Assembly: GCF_016892765.1 (NCBI RefSeq)
Contig: NZ_JAFEMD010000001.1
Location: 62,001-126,000 of the forward strand
Length of the DNA stretch: 64,000 bases
DNA from: Microvirga arvi
Lineage (GTDB): Bacteria; Pseudomonadota; Alphaproteobacteria; Rhizobiales; Beijerinckiaceae
Direction: 5' to 3'
Part shown: piece by piece, positions 42,502-50,775 of the stretch
How positions within the stretch are numbered: the first letter of the stretch is position 1
How the letters are laid out: every line of letters begins with the position of its first letter
Translations under genes and position numbers: made by a program
The notes under the pieces: model-generated
What the model was told of the DNA's origin: nothing
The model's database searches: none
Seen by the model: only the letters and a program-made list of their open reading frames with translations

Positions 42502-43278
42502 TTAGCGCGGCGTTCCGCTCAACGGATTTCCCTCATCCCACCCGTAGCGGAACATGTCGAAGCGCATGGAGCGCGCATCGACCATCAGAAGACGCCCGAC
42601 GAGGCTCTCGCCGAAGCCGACGATCTCCCGGATCACCTCCATCGCCATCAGGCTCCCCATGACGCCGGCGAGCGCCCCGAGGACTCCGGCCTCGGCGCAG
42701 GTCGGGATCGCGCCCGACGGAGGCGGGGAGGGAAAGAGGCAGCGATAGGTGGGGTTCGGCCGGCCGTCCGGGCCGGTCTCATGGGCCCGGATCGTGGTGA
42801 GCGAGGCGTCGAACTGCCCGAGCGCCGCCGTCACCAGGGGCCTCTTCTCGAGGAAGCAGGCATCCGAGACCGCATAGCGGGTCACGAAGTTGTCCGAGCC
42901 GTCGGCGACGATGTCGTAGCCGCGGATCAGCTCCCGTGCATTCTCGGGCGTCAGGCGGATGGGGTGGGTCTCGACCGTCACGTGGGGATTGAGCCGTCCG
43001 ATGGCATCGGTGGCGCTTTCCACCTTAGGGCGCCCGATATCGGGGGTCCCGTGGATCACCTGCCGCTGGAGGTTCGAGAGGCTTACCGTATCGTCGTCCG
43101 CGATGCCGATGGTGCCGATCCCGGCAGCGGCCAGATACTGGATCAGGGGCGCGCCCAGGCCCCCGGCGCCGATCACGAGAACGCGAGCGCGTTTAAGCTT
43201 CTGTTGCCCCGGTCCTCCCACGTCCCGGAGAACGAGGTGGCGGGCATAGCGATCGATTTCATCCGGTGTCAGGGACAT
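42502..43278 (-). CDS. MoeB/ThiF-family adenylyltransferase (HesA/MoeB/ThiF)
   Basis: The 258-residue E1-like enzyme starts with LTPDEIDRYARHLVLRDVGGPGQQKL, the MoeB opening. The ATP site GAGGLGAPLIQYL is near residues 37-49, DDDTVSLSNLQRQVIH follows, and the PTCAEAGVLGALAG region keeps the cysteine aligned with MoeB Cys187. MoeB activates MoaD's C terminus in molybdopterin synthesis; ThiF acts on ThiS. Three of the four zinc cysteines of E. coli MoeB appear missing (TYRC in place of CYRC, and no C-terminal CxxC). The partner is therefore uncertain and I give no symbol. Confidence 0.88.
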   Translation of the reverse strand: MSLTPDEIDRYARHLVLRDVGGPGQQKLKRARVLVIGAGGLGAPLIQYLAAAGIGTIGIADDDTVSLSNLQRQVIHGTPDIGRPKVESATDAIGRLNPHVTVETHPIRLTPENARELIRGYDIVADGSDNFVTRYAVSDACFLEKRPLVTAALGQFDASLTTIRAHETGPDGRPNPTYRCLFPSPPPSGAIPTCAEAGVLGALAGVMGSLMAMEVIREIVGFGESLVGRLLMVDARSMRFDMFRYGWDEGNPLSGTPR

Positions 43279-43632
43279 GCTGCGACCTTACGGGAATGGC
43301 GCCCGCTATCAACCATTCCGTCGGCATCCGACCCAAAAGCGGGAGGCCCTTTTGGGATCCATCGGATGCTTCGATTTGGGGTAGAGCTGTTTCCACTGAC
43401 ATGGACTCATCTCTCTTCTTTGGCTTGCCGCATTTTTTGACGGCGAACCGGATCCACTTCGCCGAAAAATGCTCTAACGCATCGTTCTTTCAAAAAACCG
43501 GGGCCACTTTTCCACGATGCGTTAAGGAAATAACATGCCGTCTTGACAGAGGCCTTGGCGTCGTGACCCTTGCCGTGCCATCGTCATGGGGCAACCGGCA
43601 AACAAGCCGGCGTCTAACAGGGAACAAAGCCG
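43279..43632. other. 354-bp intergenic region with a cluster of family D palindromes
   Basis: Three palindromic units lie between the divergent MoeB-like and BMP genes. After them comes TTGACA at 43543-43548, a possible -35 element for the transporter operon without a convincing -10. No coding sequence is visible. Confidence 0.6.
43324..43523. repeat. Palindromic repeat cluster, family D, copy 2 (three units)
   Basis: Unit 1 (43324-43369) runs GCATCCGACCCAAAAGC ... GGATCCATCGGATGC and mirrors 15451-15496. Unit 2 (43430-43472) has GCATTTTTTGACGGCG/CGCCGAAAAATGC arms. Unit 3 (43476-43523) has AACGCATCGTTC and CGATGCGTT ends around ACCGGGGCCACTTTT. Confidence 0.8.
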
Positions 43633-44637
43633 ATGACAGTCACCAAGTTCGGCCTCGCGCTCGCGGGGCTCGCCTTTTCCGCCTCCTTCGCCTTCGCTCA
43701 GGCTCCGGCCTTCAAGCCCGCCGTCGTCTACGATCTGGGCGGCAAGTTCGACAAGTCCTTCAACGAGGGCGTCCACACGGGCGCCGAGAAGTTCAAGAAG
43801 GACACCGGAACCGACTACCGCGATTTCGAGCCGCAGAACGACGCCCAGCGCGAGCAGGCCCTGCGCCGCTTCGCCCGCGACGGCTTCTCGCCGATCCTGG
43901 CCGTAGGCTTCTCCCAGGAGACCGCGCTGAAAAAGGTCGCCGAGGAATTCCCGAAGACCCAGTTCGCCATCATCGACGCCGTGGTCGAGAAGCCGAACGT
44001 GCAGTCCGTCGTGTTCAAGGAGCATGAGGGTTCGTTCCTGGTCGGCCTCCTGGCGGCCCAGGCTTCGAAGACCAACAAGGTCGGTTTCGTGGGCGGAATG
44101 GACATCCCGCTCATCCGCAAGTTCGCCTGCGGCTACGTCCAGGGCGTGAAGCACGCCAAGAAGGACGCCGAGGTGTTCCAGAACATGACCGGCACCACCG
44201 GCGCGGCCTGGAATGATCCGGTGAAGGGCGGCGAGCTCGCCAAGGGACAGATCGATCGCGGTGCGGACGTGGTCTACCATGCGGCCGGCGGCACCGGCGT
44301 GGGCGTGCTGCGCGCGGCCGCGGATGCTGGCAAGCTCGGCATCGGCGTCGACTCGAACCAGAACGGCATGCATCCCGGCAAGATCCTGACCTCCATGGTC
44401 AAGCGCGTGGATGTCGCCACCTACAACGCCTTCGACCAGGCCAAGAAGGGCACCTTCAAGGCCGGCGTCTCGGTGCTCGGCCTCAAGGAGGACGGCGTGG
44501 CCTGGGCGCTCGACGACAACAACAAGTCGCTCGTGACCGCCGACATGAAGGCCGCTGCCGACAAGGCCGCCGCCGATATCAAGTCCGGCACCATCAAGGT
44601 CCACGACTACATGTCGGACTCCAAGTGCCCGATGTAA
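43633..44637 (+). CDS. BMP-family (nucleoside-type) ABC transporter substrate-binding protein
   Basis: The 334-residue exported protein has a signal peptide (residues 1-23, cleavage near AFAQA). The mature start FKPAVVYDLGGKFDKSFNEGVHTGAEKFKKD is the BMP/PnrA opening, with VGFVGGMDIPLIRKFACGYVQG and HAAGGTGVGVLRAA as further marks. BMP proteins bind nucleosides, and the operon downstream encodes nucleoside-degrading enzymes. It is followed by a terminator-like hairpin before the ATPase, which would let the binding protein be made in excess. Confidence 0.94.
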   Translation: MTVTKFGLALAGLAFSASFAFAQAPAFKPAVVYDLGGKFDKSFNEGVHTGAEKFKKDTGTDYRDFEPQNDAQREQALRRFARDGFSPILAVGFSQETALKKVAEEFPKTQFAIIDAVVEKPNVQSVVFKEHEGSFLVGLLAAQASKTNKVGFVGGMDIPLIRKFACGYVQGVKHAKKDAEVFQNMTGTTGAAWNDPVKGGELAKGQIDRGADVVYHAAGGTGVGVLRAAADAGKLGIGVDSNQNGMHPGKILTSMVKRVDVATYNAFDQAKKGTFKAGVSVLGLKEDGVAWALDDNNKSLVTADMKAAADKAAADIKSGTIKVHDYMSDSKCPM

Positions 44638-44653
44638 TCTGACGCATCGATCC

Positions 44654-44698
44654 GGCCGCAGGCTCCTCGAGGGAGGGCCTGCGGCCGTTTCCATTTTT
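44654..44698 (+). terminator. Intercistronic terminator-like hairpin after the BMP gene
   Basis: The stem GGCCGCAGGC/GCCTGCGGCC (44654-44663 and 44677-44686) is followed by GTTTCCATTTTT. It probably causes partial termination, so the ATPase and enzymes downstream are expressed at a lower level. Confidence 0.7.
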
Positions 44699-44765
44699 AG
44701 ATCGTTACGTTTTCCGATAAGATCCCGTCCGTTTTTCCCTTTGCCGGGCAACCACCTTGAGGCCG

Positions 44766-46289
44766 ATGTCCCCCGCCATCCAACTCATCGCCATCAACAA
44801 GAGCTTCGGCGCCGTTCACGCCAATAGGCACGTGAACCTTTCCGTTGAGCGCGGCACGATCCATGGCATCGTCGGGGAGAACGGCGCCGGCAAGTCGACG
44901 CTGATGTCGATCCTGTACGGCTTCTACGAGGCCGATTCCGGCGAGATCCAGGTCAACGGCCAGCCCATCGCCATCCGCTCTCCCAACGATGCGATCCAGG
45001 CCGGCATCGGCATGGTGCACCAGCACTTCATGCTGGTGGAACCGTTGAGCGTTGTCGAGAACGTGATGCTCGGCGCCGAGGGCGGCGCCATGCTGCGGGT
45101 GGGCGAGGCCATGGTACGCGCGGAGCTCGCGCGCCTCGCCAAGGATTACGGCCTCGAGATCGACGTGGATGCCACCGTCGGCGATCTCTCCGTCGGCCTG
45201 CAGCAGCGGGTCGAGATTTTGAAGGCGCTCTATCGCGGTGCCGATATCCTCATCCTCGATGAGCCCACCGCCGTGCTCACGCCCCCGGAGGCCGATGCGT
45301 TGTTCGGCCTGCTCCGGTCACTGAAGGAGCAGGGCAAGACCGTCATCCTCATCACGCACAAGCTGCGCGAGATCATGGCGATCACGGATCGTGTGTCGGT
45401 CATGCGCCGCGGCGAAATGGTGGCGACCCTCGAGACCGCCAACACCTCGCCGCCGGAACTGGCCGAGCTGATGGTGGGGCGGCGCGTGCTCCTGCGTGTC
45501 GAGAAGGCCGAGAAGATTCCCGGCGCGCCGCTGCTGGAGGTCGACAACCTGTCCGTCATCGATGCGCGCGGCGTGCTGCGCGTCGCCAACGCCTCCTTCA
45601 CCGTCCGTGCGGGCGAGATCGTCGGCATCGCAGGCGTGGCCGGCAACGGCCAGAGCGAATTGCTGGAGGCCATTGCCGGCATGCGCCATCCGGCGCTGGG
45701 CTCGATCCGGCTCGAGGGCCAGACCATCCATTCGAGCGAGCACAATCCGCACCGCATGCGCCAGCTCGGCCTGCTCCACGTGCCGGAGGACCGGCTGCGC
45801 ATGGGGCTCGTGCCGGCCTTCCCGGCCTTCGAGAGCGCCATCCTCGGCTTCAGCGACGAGCCGCATCTCGGGCGCGGCCCCATTCTCGATCATGACCGCC
45901 TGATCGCGGATCTTGCGAAGAAGATGGAGCAATACGATGTGCGCCCGCCCGCACCGCGGCTGAAGTCGTCGAAGTTTTCCGGCGGCAATCAGCAGAAGAT
46001 CGTGCTGGCGCGCGAGATCGAACGTAATCCGAGGGTGCTCCTCGTCGGCCAGCCGACCCGCGGCGTCGACATCGGCGCCATCGAGTTCATCCACCGCCGC
46101 CTGATCAGCTTGCGCGATGCGGGCGTTGCGATCCTGCTCGTCTCGGTGGAGCTCGACGAGATCATGAATCTCTCCGACCGCATTCTTACCATGTGCGGCG
46201 GCAGGATCACGGGCGAGCGCAGGGCCTCCGAAACCAACGAACAGGATCTCGGCCTGCTCATGGCCGGTGTCACCGATGAGGCCGCCTGA
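44766..46289 (+). CDS. Nucleoside ABC transporter ATP-binding protein (two ABC modules)
   Basis: The 507-residue double ATPase is of the RbsA/YufO type. Module 1 has Walker A GIVGENGAGKSTLMSIL near residues 34-50, MVHQHFMLVEPLSVVENV (typical of the BMP/NupB group), signature LSVGLQQRVEILKALYR and Walker B ILILDEPTAVLTPPE. Module 2 has the usual degenerate Walker A GVAGNGQSELLEAIAG, signature FSGGNQQKIVLAREI and LLVGQPTRGVD with Gln in place of the catalytic Glu. ATG 44766 follows GAGG; a TTG three codons earlier is less likely. It overlaps the VOC gene by 1 base. Confidence 0.95.
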   Translation: MSPAIQLIAINKSFGAVHANRHVNLSVERGTIHGIVGENGAGKSTLMSILYGFYEADSGEIQVNGQPIAIRSPNDAIQAGIGMVHQHFMLVEPLSVVENVMLGAEGGAMLRVGEAMVRAELARLAKDYGLEIDVDATVGDLSVGLQQRVEILKALYRGADILILDEPTAVLTPPEADALFGLLRSLKEQGKTVILITHKLREIMAITDRVSVMRRGEMVATLETANTSPPELAELMVGRRVLLRVEKAEKIPGAPLLEVDNLSVIDARGVLRVANASFTVRAGEIVGIAGVAGNGQSELLEAIAGMRHPALGSIRLEGQTIHSSEHNPHRMRQLGLLHVPEDRLRMGLVPAFPAFESAILGFSDEPHLGRGPILDHDRLIADLAKKMEQYDVRPPAPRLKSSKFSGGNQQKIVLAREIERNPRVLLVGQPTRGVDIGAIEFIHRRLISLRDAGVAILLVSVELDEIMNLSDRILTMCGGRITGERRASETNEQDLGLLMAGVTDEAA

Positions 46290-46723
46290 TGCAACCGCGA
46301 CTGACTCTTGTCACCCTCGGCGTCGCGGATCTCGCAAAGTCCCGCGCCTTCTACGAGGCCTGGGGCTGGAAAGCCTCTTCCGCCAGCCAGCCCAGCGTCG
46401 CCTTCTATCAGGCCAACGGCTTGGTGCTTGCTCTCTGGGGGCGTGCCGACCTTGCCGAGGATGCAGGCGTCGAGGACAGGCCCACGGGCTTTTCGGCCAT
46501 TTCGCTCGCCTACAATGCGCACTCGAAAGAGGAGGCCGACGAGGTTTATGCCCTGGCCGTGAAGGCCGGCGCGCGTCCTCTCAAGCCGCTGCATGACGTT
46601 TTCTGGGGCGGCTATTCAGGTTACTTCGCCGATCCCAACGGGCATCTCTGGGAAGTGGCCTGGAACCCGTCATTCCCTCTCGATGAACAAGGCCACATGT
46701 TCCTGCCGGATTCTCAAACGTGA
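46289..46723 (+). CDS. VOC family protein (glyoxalase/dioxygenase fold)
   Basis: The 144-residue product is a pair of beta-alpha-beta-beta-beta modules. LTLVTLGVADLAKSRAFYEAWGW opens module 1, and DVFWGGYSGYFADPNGHLWEVAWNP closes module 2 with a Glu metal-ligand position. The first-strand His common in metal-dependent members is absent (LVT). Metal use is thus uncertain, and the fold allows enzymes, binding proteins and resistance proteins alike. It is embedded in the transporter operon: its start overlaps the ATPase stop by 1 base and its stop overlaps the permease start (GTGA) by 4. Confidence 0.87.
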   Translation: MQPRLTLVTLGVADLAKSRAFYEAWGWKASSASQPSVAFYQANGLVLALWGRADLAEDAGVEDRPTGFSAISLAYNAHSKEEADEVYALAVKAGARPLKPLHDVFWGGYSGYFADPNGHLWEVAWNPSFPLDEQGHMFLPDSQT

Positions 46724-47823
46724 GCGCTCCTCTCGACCTGCCGAAATGGGCCGACACGGTTCTCGTTCCCGCCATCTCCGTGGTGGCGGCCTTTCTGGTC
46801 GCCGGCCTCGTGGTGCTCGCCATCGGCGAAAACCCGCTGACCGCGACGCGCTACCTGCTGCAGGGCAGCCTCGGCACGGGGGAGGGGCTCGGCTTCACCC
46901 TGTTCTACATGACGGATTTCATCTTCGTCGGCTTGGCCGTTGCGGTCGCCTACCATGCGGGGCTCTTCAACATCGGCGGCGAGGGACAGGCGACGCTCGC
47001 AGGCCTCGGCATCGCGCTCGTGCTCAATAATCTCACCTTCCTGCCGGGCTTCCTACTCATTCCGCTCGGCATTCTGGGTGCGGCGGCCTTCGGTGCCGCC
47101 TGGGCGGCGGTGCCAGGCTATCTGCAGGCCAAGCGCGGCAGCCACATCGTCATCACCACGATCATGTTCAACTGGCTCGCCAGCGTGCTGATCGTCTATC
47201 TCCTCGTGAACGTGCTGCGCGAGCCGCAATCCATGAACCCGGAGACGCGCGCCTTCCCGGATCAGTCGCATATTCCGTTCATGCACGATGTCCTTGCCGC
47301 ATTCGGCGTCGAAATCCCGGCGTCGCAGCTCAATCTCACGCTGGTGCTTGCGCTCGCCGCGTCCTATTTCGTCTGGCTTCTCATCTATCGCTCGCGCCTC
47401 GGCTATGCGATCCGCGTCGTCGGGTCGAACCCGACGGCTGCGGTCTATGCGGGCATCTCGCCGGCCCGCATCATCGTCATCGCCATGGTGCTGTCGGGCG
47501 CGCTGGCGGGCGGCCTCGCGGTGAACGAGCTCATGGGCTACCAGCACCGCCTGCTGCTCGAGTTCACCTCCGGCTACGGCTTTGTCGGCATTGCGGTGGC
47601 GCTCATGGGCCGCGCGCATCCGGTGGGCATCATCCTGGCCTCGCTCCTGTTCGGCATCCTCTACCAGGGCGGCGCCGAACTCGCCTTCGAGCAGCCGGCC
47701 ATCACCCGCGACATGGTCGTGGTGATCGGCGGCATCATCATCCTGTTCGCGGGCGCGCTCGACGGGTTGTTCCGTCGCTTCGTGGCGCATCTGTTCACGC
47801 GTCAAAAGCTGGCGAGGGCGTGA
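46720..47823 (+). CDS. Nucleoside ABC transporter permease 1 (BPD_transp_2)
   Basis: The 367-residue inner-membrane permease starts at GTG 46720. Long hydrophobic helices follow (LVPAISVVAAFLVAGLVVLAIG). The BPD_transp_2 signatures are VAYHAGLFNIGGEGQATLAGLG near residue 75, RGSHIVITTIMFNWLAS and GYGFVGIAVALMGRAHPVGI. It pairs with the second permease 4 bases downstream. The family transports nucleosides and branched-chain amino acids; the neighbours favour nucleosides. Confidence 0.95.
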   Translation: MSAPLDLPKWADTVLVPAISVVAAFLVAGLVVLAIGENPLTATRYLLQGSLGTGEGLGFTLFYMTDFIFVGLAVAVAYHAGLFNIGGEGQATLAGLGIALVLNNLTFLPGFLLIPLGILGAAAFGAAWAAVPGYLQAKRGSHIVITTIMFNWLASVLIVYLLVNVLREPQSMNPETRAFPDQSHIPFMHDVLAAFGVEIPASQLNLTLVLALAASYFVWLLIYRSRLGYAIRVVGSNPTAAVYAGISPARIIVIAMVLSGALAGGLAVNELMGYQHRLLLEFTSGYGFVGIAVALMGRAHPVGIILASLLFGILYQGGAELAFEQPAITRDMVVVIGGIIILFAGALDGLFRRFVAHLFTRQKLARA

Positions 47824-47827
47824 GACC

Positions 47828-48733
47828 ATGGATCTCGGCATTCTCGTCACGATTTTCGACTCGGCCCTGCGGCTCTCGATTCCGCTGCTCGCCGCCTGCC
47901 TTGCCGGCCTCTGGTCCGAGCGCTCCGGCGTGGTGGATATCGGCCTCGAGGGCAAGATGCTGGTGGCAGCTTTCGCCGGCGCCGCCGGCGCCTATGCGTT
48001 CGGGTCCGCCTGGGCCGGCCTTCTCGTCGGCATCGTAGCCTCGGTGGCCATCGGGCTCGTTCACGGCTTTGCCTCCATCAGCCAGCGCGGCAATCAGATC
48101 GTCTCCGGCGTTGCCATCAACATGCTGGCCGCGGGCCTCACCGCCATCGTCGGCAATGCCTGGTACGGGCAGGGCGGGCGCACGCCGCCGCTGGAGGGCG
48201 ATCAGCGCTTCGGCAGCGTGCTCTTCGGCCATTCGGCTCTCGTCTACATGGTCCTACTCGCGGTGCCGGTCACCTGGTTCGTGCTCGGCCGCACGCGCTT
48301 CGGCCTTCGTCTGCGGGCTGTGGGAGAGAATCCGGCTGCCGTCGACACGGCCGGCATTTCGGTGACGGGCCTGCGCTACACCGCCGTCATCATCGCGGGC
48401 GTTCTGTGCGGGCTTGCCGGCGCCTATCTCTCCATCGGGCAGGCGGCGGGCTTCCTGCCCAACATGACGGCGGGCCGCGGCTTCATCGCGCTTGCCGCGC
48501 TCATCTTCGCCAAATGGCGGGCGTGGCCGGCGCTCGGCGCCTGCTTCCTGTTCGGACTGCTCGATGCCAGCGCCAATCAGCTGCAGGGCCTGTCGCTGCC
48601 GGGAATCGGCGAGGTGCCGGTGCAGGCGATCCAGGCGCTGCCCTACCTCATGACGGTCATCCTGCTCGCCGGCGTCATCGGCAAGGCGATCCCGCCCCGC
48701 GCCGCCGGCCTGCCCTATGTGAAGGAGCGCTGA
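47828..48733 (+). CDS. Nucleoside ABC transporter permease 2 (BPD_transp_2)
   Basis: The 301-residue permease begins MDLGILVTIFDSALRLSIPLLAACLAGLWSERSGVVDIGLEG, the opening of NupC/YufQ-type second permeases. About eight membrane helices are visible. IVSGVAINMLAAGLT and GRGFIALAALIFAKWRAWPAL are family features. It ends 2 bases before the cdd start region, with GGAG in its last codons serving cdd. It should form a heterodimer with permease 1. Confidence 0.95.
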   Translation: MDLGILVTIFDSALRLSIPLLAACLAGLWSERSGVVDIGLEGKMLVAAFAGAAGAYAFGSAWAGLLVGIVASVAIGLVHGFASISQRGNQIVSGVAINMLAAGLTAIVGNAWYGQGGRTPPLEGDQRFGSVLFGHSALVYMVLLAVPVTWFVLGRTRFGLRLRAVGENPAAVDTAGISVTGLRYTAVIIAGVLCGLAGAYLSIGQAAGFLPNMTAGRGFIALAALIFAKWRAWPALGACFLFGLLDASANQLQGLSLPGIGEVPVQAIQALPYLMTVILLAGVIGKAIPPRAAGLPYVKER

Positions 48734-48735
48734 GC

Positions 48736-49140
48736 ATGGCATCGCTGGACACCCTGTTCGAGGCGGCCAAAGCGATCCAGGCCAAGGCCTATGCGCCCTA
48801 TTCCCGCTTCAAGGTCGGCGCTGCGCTTGCGACCGCCGACGGTCAGGTCTTCACCGGCTGCAACGTGGAGAATGCCGCCTATCCGGTGGGCTCCTGCGCG
48901 GAGGCCGGCGCCATCGCGGCGATGATCGCGGGCGGTGGAAACCGCATTGCGCAGATCGTCGTGATGGGCGAGGGCGAGCACCTCGTCACGCCCTGCGGCG
49001 GCTGCCGCCAGCGCATCCGCGAGTTCGCCGCGCCCGATACGCCGATTCACACTGCAGGCCCCGAGGGCATCCGGAAGAGCTTTACCCTGGATGAACTGTT
49101 GCCCTTCTCCTTCGGGCCCGACAATTTGACGGGCCGGTAG
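48736..49140 (+). CDS. cdd: Cytidine deaminase
   Basis: The 134-residue zinc enzyme deaminates cytidine and deoxycytidine to uridine and deoxyuridine. AYAPYSRFKVGAAL is near residue 18. NVENAAYPVGSCAEAGAIAAM carries the zinc Cys and catalytic Glu (CAE), and PCGGCRQRIREF supplies the other two cysteines. Three Cys ligands and the short length mark the homotetrameric type. AAGGAG precedes the ATG. It begins the enzyme part of the nucleoside operon, 2 bases after the permease stop. Confidence 0.97.
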   Translation: MASLDTLFEAAKAIQAKAYAPYSRFKVGAALATADGQVFTGCNVENAAYPVGSCAEAGAIAAMIAGGGNRIAQIVVMGEGEHLVTPCGGCRQRIREFAAPDTPIHTAGPEGIRKSFTLDELLPFSFGPDNLTGR

Positions 49141-49173
49141 AACGGCTCGGAACCTCATTGCTTGATGAAAGGA

Positions 49174-49192
49174 AGGCCTGCGGTTCAGGCCT
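49174..49192 (+). promoter_or_regulatory. Hairpin in the leader of the purine nucleoside phosphorylase gene
   Basis: AGGCCTG (49174-49180) and CAGGCCT (49186-49192) form a perfect 7-bp stem with loop CGGTT. It lies between AAGGAAG and the ATG at 49199, so folding might bring the ribosome binding site closer to the start codon or mask it. Confidence 0.4.
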
Positions 49193-49198
49193 GTAACG

Positions 49199-50020
49199 AT
49201 GACGATGCAGCAGATGATTCAGGAAGCGGCCGAGTTCGTACGCAGCCGCGGCTTCGACGGCCATTTCGATGCGGCCTTCGTGCTCGGCACGGGACTTGGG
49301 CCGCTGGTCGACGAGGTGAGCGACGCGGCGAGCCTCGCCTATTCCGACATTCCGCATTTCCCGAGAAGCGGCGTCTCCGGCCATGCGGGCAGGCTCGTGG
49401 CTGGCACACTCGAAGGCAAGCGCGTTCTCCTGTTCCAGGGCCGCGCGCACTACTACGAGACAGGCGATGCGGGCGCGATGCGCTTGCCCGTGGCCTTCGT
49501 GAAGGAACTCGGCGTTCCAATCCTCGTCGCCACCAACGCGGCCGGTTCCGTGCGACCGGACATCCGGCCCGGAAGCCTCGTGGCGATCAATGATCACCTC
49601 AACCTGTCGGGCGCCAACCCGCTGCTGCGCGATCATACGGAAGGCCGTTTCGTCTCGCTCACGGGCGCCTATGACGAGGCCCTGCGTCAGACCCTGCAGC
49701 GTGCTGCCAAGAAGACCGGCATCGAGCTGGCTGAGGGCGTCTATGCCTGGCTCTCAGGCCCGAGCTTCGAGACACCGGCCGAGATCAGGATGGTGCAGAT
49801 CCTCGGCGGCGATCTCGTCGGCATGTCGACCGTGCCGGAAGTGATCCTCGCGCGCTATTACGGCTTGAGGGTTGCCGCCATTTCCGTCGTCACCAATCTC
49901 GCGGCCGGCATCGAAGGTGCTTCGCCGTCGCATCAGGAGACGAAGGACACGGCGGCGGAAGCCTCCGAAAAATTCAAGCGTCTCATCCGATCCTTCGTTG
50001 CGGAGCTGTCCCATGTCTGA
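49199..50020 (+). CDS. punA: Purine nucleoside phosphorylase (class I, trimeric type)
   Basis: The 273-residue enzyme cleaves inosine, guanosine and their deoxy forms with phosphate. Family marks are FVLGTGLGPLVDEV, HAGRLVAGTLEGKRVLLFQGRAHYYETGD, LVATNAAGSVRPDIRPGSLVAINDHLNLSG, Glu in GPSFETPAEIRM, GMSTVPEVILAR and base-contacting Asn in VVTNLAAG. A second ATG two codons on (49205) is equally possible. Its end overlaps deoC by 8 bases, showing tight coupling in the nucleoside operon. Confidence 0.95.
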   Translation: MTMQQMIQEAAEFVRSRGFDGHFDAAFVLGTGLGPLVDEVSDAASLAYSDIPHFPRSGVSGHAGRLVAGTLEGKRVLLFQGRAHYYETGDAGAMRLPVAFVKELGVPILVATNAAGSVRPDIRPGSLVAINDHLNLSGANPLLRDHTEGRFVSLTGAYDEALRQTLQRAAKKTGIELAEGVYAWLSGPSFETPAEIRMVQILGGDLVGMSTVPEVILARYYGLRVAAISVVTNLAAGIEGASPSHQETKDTAAEASEKFKRLIRSFVAELSHV

Positions 50021-50774
50021 TGCGGAAATTGCCGTGCGCGCGCTGCGCAGCCTCGATCTCACCGACCTGACGGATACCTGCAGCGATCAGGCCATCGATG
50101 CGCTCTGCAAGAAGGCGCTGGATCCGCGCGGGCCGGTCGCGGCCGTGTGCGTGTGGCCGCAATTCGTGAAACGTGCGCAGGACAACCTCAAAGGGTCATC
50201 GGTGCGCATCGCGACGGTCGTCAATTTCCCCGCCGGCGGAGAGGATGTGAGCCGCGTTGCGGATGACACGCAGGAAGCGCTCTCCGACGGCGCCAACGAG
50301 ATCGATCTCGTGCTGCCCTATGGCGCCCTGCGCCGCGGCGATCCCGCAGTCGCGCGGGAGATGGTGGAAGCCGTGCGCGAAATGGTCGATCAGGAACGCC
50401 TGCTGAAGGTGATCCTCGAGACCGGCGAGCTGAAGGATCCGAAGCTCATCGAGACCGCAAGCCGCATCGCCATCGATGCGGGTGCTGATTTCATCAAGAC
50501 CTCGACGGGCAAGACGCCTGTTTCTGCGAGCCCGGAGGCGGCCGAGATCATGCTCAACGCCATCAAGGCCTCGGGCAAGCCTGTCGGCCTCAAGCCTTCG
50601 GGCGGCATCCGCACATTGGCCGATGCGAGGATCTATCTCGATCTTGCCGACCGCATCATGGGGGAGGGCTGGGCGACGCCACGGACCTTCCGCATTGGTG
50701 CCAGCAGCGTCTATGACACGCTGATTGCGGCGCTCGAAGGACGCGACGGCGCGGCGGCCAGCGGAGCCTACTGA
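50013..50774 (+). CDS. deoC: Deoxyribose-phosphate aldolase
   Basis: The 253-residue class I aldolase splits 2-deoxyribose 5-phosphate to acetaldehyde and glyceraldehyde 3-phosphate. The TIM-barrel marks are VVNFPAGGED, ANEIDLVLPYGALRRGD, LKVILETGELKD, ADFIKTSTGK (Schiff-base Lys, near residue 167) and GLKPSGGIRT. ATG 50013 has GGAG 7 bases upstream. A longer upstream frame runs through the punA gene and is spurious. It sits between punA and deoA, with deoA starting 1 base after its stop. Confidence 0.97.
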   Translation: MSDAEIAVRALRSLDLTDLTDTCSDQAIDALCKKALDPRGPVAAVCVWPQFVKRAQDNLKGSSVRIATVVNFPAGGEDVSRVADDTQEALSDGANEIDLVLPYGALRRGDPAVAREMVEAVREMVDQERLLKVILETGELKDPKLIETASRIAIDAGADFIKTSTGKTPVSASPEAAEIMLNAIKASGKPVGLKPSGGIRTLADARIYLDLADRIMGEGWATPRTFRIGASSVYDTLIAALEGRDGAAASGAY

Positions 50775-50775
50775 C

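Noticed and set aside
49872..50012. Extended N terminus of deoC
   Set aside because: The extension is Arg/Ser-rich shadow sequence from the punA gene; the ATG at 50013 has a well-placed ribosome binding site and fits the family.
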